DNA from: Persephonella sp.
Lineage (GTDB): Bacteria > Aquificota > Aquificia > Aquificales > Hydrogenothermaceae
Length of the DNA stretch: 7,546 nt
Assembly: GCA_027058925.1 (NCBI GenBank)
Contig: JALTAS010000214.1
Span: 1 to 7,546 of the forward strand
Direction: 5' to 3'
In this document: piece by piece, positions 6,820-7,546 of the stretch
Numbering within the stretch: position 1 is the stretch's first letter
How the letters are laid out: the number at the start of each line of letters is the position of its first letter
Position numbers and translations under genes: made by a program
The notes under the pieces: model-generated
Databases searched by the model: none
What the model saw: the letters and a program-made list of their open reading frames with translations, nothing else
Told to the model about the DNA's origin: nothing

Positions 6820-7546
6820 TCATTCAAAATTTTTTAGGAACTGTAAGATATATCCTTTTACCTTTTTTAGCAATACCACACCGTGTCCTTTTCCTGAAAC
6901 CACTAACAGAGTTCCGTTATTAGCCATTCTCATATATAGCCTTGAATATTTTTCGCTTCCAACAGGATCGTTTAGGGAGGATATAAACATAGATGGTTTT
7001 ATGTAGGAAGATAGGGAGAGCTTGACATTTTCTTCTCCCATTATTCTTGGAGATCCGGGAGATATGCATACAATCGCCGATATATCATGCATAGACACAA
7101 CAGGTATTATTGATGTTGCCCCTAAAGATGCACCTATCAGTATTATCCTGTCAGGATCAACCTTTTCATTCTCAATTATGTAATCTATCCAGAGTGCTAT
7201 ATCTTCAGGAATTTTAGAAAAATTTACTTTTTTATTGCTTTTTTTAAAAAAGGAAATCAGATCAACAAGAGAAGAAAATTTCTCATTGAAGATTATTCTG
7301 TTTTCTCTGCCATTCTGAATTACAGAAAGACCGTGCCCTCTGAGATCTATCAAAAGGGTTGCATAACCTTTCTCCCTCATCTCTTTTGCAAATTCAGACC
7401 ATATCATATGGGTTGTTCCAAACTGGTGGGCAAAAATAATAACAGGGTATTTATCCTTTTTTTCAGAAGGATAATCAAAAAATCCCTTCAGAATGAAACC
7501 ATCTTCAGATTTTATTGTTAGCTCTTTTGAGTAAACCATACCAAAG
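6820..7546 (-). CDS. Alpha/beta hydrolase (dienelactone hydrolase/lipase-like), N-terminus possibly beyond the right edge
   Basis: An alpha/beta-hydrolase-fold protein. Numbering from the ATG at 7539, AHQFG at 37-41 forms the oxyanion region. LIDLRGHGLS at 63-72 is the typical strand-4 motif. GASLGA at 136-141 is the nucleophile elbow with Ser138. LNDPVG (Asp191) and GKGHGV (His219) complete a full Ser-Asp-His triad, so the enzyme should be active on an ester, thioester or similar bond; the substrate is unknown. An insert at about 73-110 (Lys- and Phe-rich) may form a lid. The ATG at 7539 would give 239 residues but has no Shine-Dalgarno site in the 7 visible bases. The frame stays open to the edge (Phe-Gly before the Met), which would fit the tail of a signal peptide, so the protein may be exported. 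It leads into the pseudouridine synthase gene after 9 bases. Confidence 0.87.
   Translation of the reverse strand, partial: FGMVYSKELTIKSEDGFILKGFFDYPSEKKDKYPVIIFAHQFGTTHMIWSEFAKEMREKGYATLLIDLRGHGLSVIQNGRENRIIFNEKFSSLVDLISFFKKSNKKVNFSKIPEDIALWIDYIIENEKVDPDRIILIGASLGATSIIPVVSMHDISAIVCISPGSPRIMGEENVKLSLSSYIKPSMFISSLNDPVGSEKYSRLYMRMANNGTLLVVSGKGHGVVLLKKVKGYILQFLKNFE

Noticed and set aside
1..7546. Mobile element, CRISPR array, toxin-antitoxin or defence island
   Set aside because: All genes are housekeeping-like and on one strand; no repeats with regular spacing, no transposase or integrase motifs, no tRNA-like cloverleaf noticed.

Overview
The window is a compact stretch of AT-rich bacterial chromosome in which all ten genes lie on the minus strand and read right to left. 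Gaps are mostly 0 to 22 bases, with several stop/start overlaps. The protein set points to a thermophilic, autotrophic bacterium: a citramalate-type route to isoleucine, menaquinone made by the futalosine pathway (MqnD), a TrmI-type tRNA m1A58 methyltransferase, and proteins rich in Lys, Glu and Ile. The Aquificota (Persephonella or Sulfurihydrogenibium-like Hydrogenothermaceae) are my best guess. This comes from protein style and was not confirmed by a search.

Right part, in transcription order. An alpha/beta hydrolase (possibly continuing beyond the right edge, perhaps with an unseen signal peptide) is followed 9 bases later by an RluA/RluD-family pseudouridine synthase with an S4 domain. 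Next come mqnD (probable TTG start with a strong Shine-Dalgarno site), a stand-alone receiver protein whose phospho-acceptor Asp appears to be replaced by Glu, and a small Toprim-domain protein that starts directly after the receiver's stop codon. hisF begins inside the last 32 bases of the Toprim gene.

Left part. After hisF comes the only real intergenic gap (about 80 bases), which holds a possible extended -10 promoter. Downstream of it are cimA (citramalate synthase), a 3-hydroxyisobutyrate-dehydrogenase-like NAD(P) oxidoreductase, an uncharacterised 214-residue protein resembling the DUF4350/IFT52/GldG-type fold, and the first 115 codons of trmI, which runs off the left edge. The last three are joined by two ATGA stop/start overlaps and should be translationally coupled.

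The genes are mixed in function: amino-acid biosynthesis (cimA, hisF), quinone biosynthesis (mqnD), RNA modification (trmI, pseudouridine synthase) and small signalling or nucleic-acid proteins. Such mixed operons are common in small-genome thermophiles. I see no mobile element, CRISPR array, tRNA or rRNA, and no gene-free stretch over 300 bases. The items most worth a second look are the Glu-substituted receiver next to the Toprim protein, and the unknown protein coupled to trmI.
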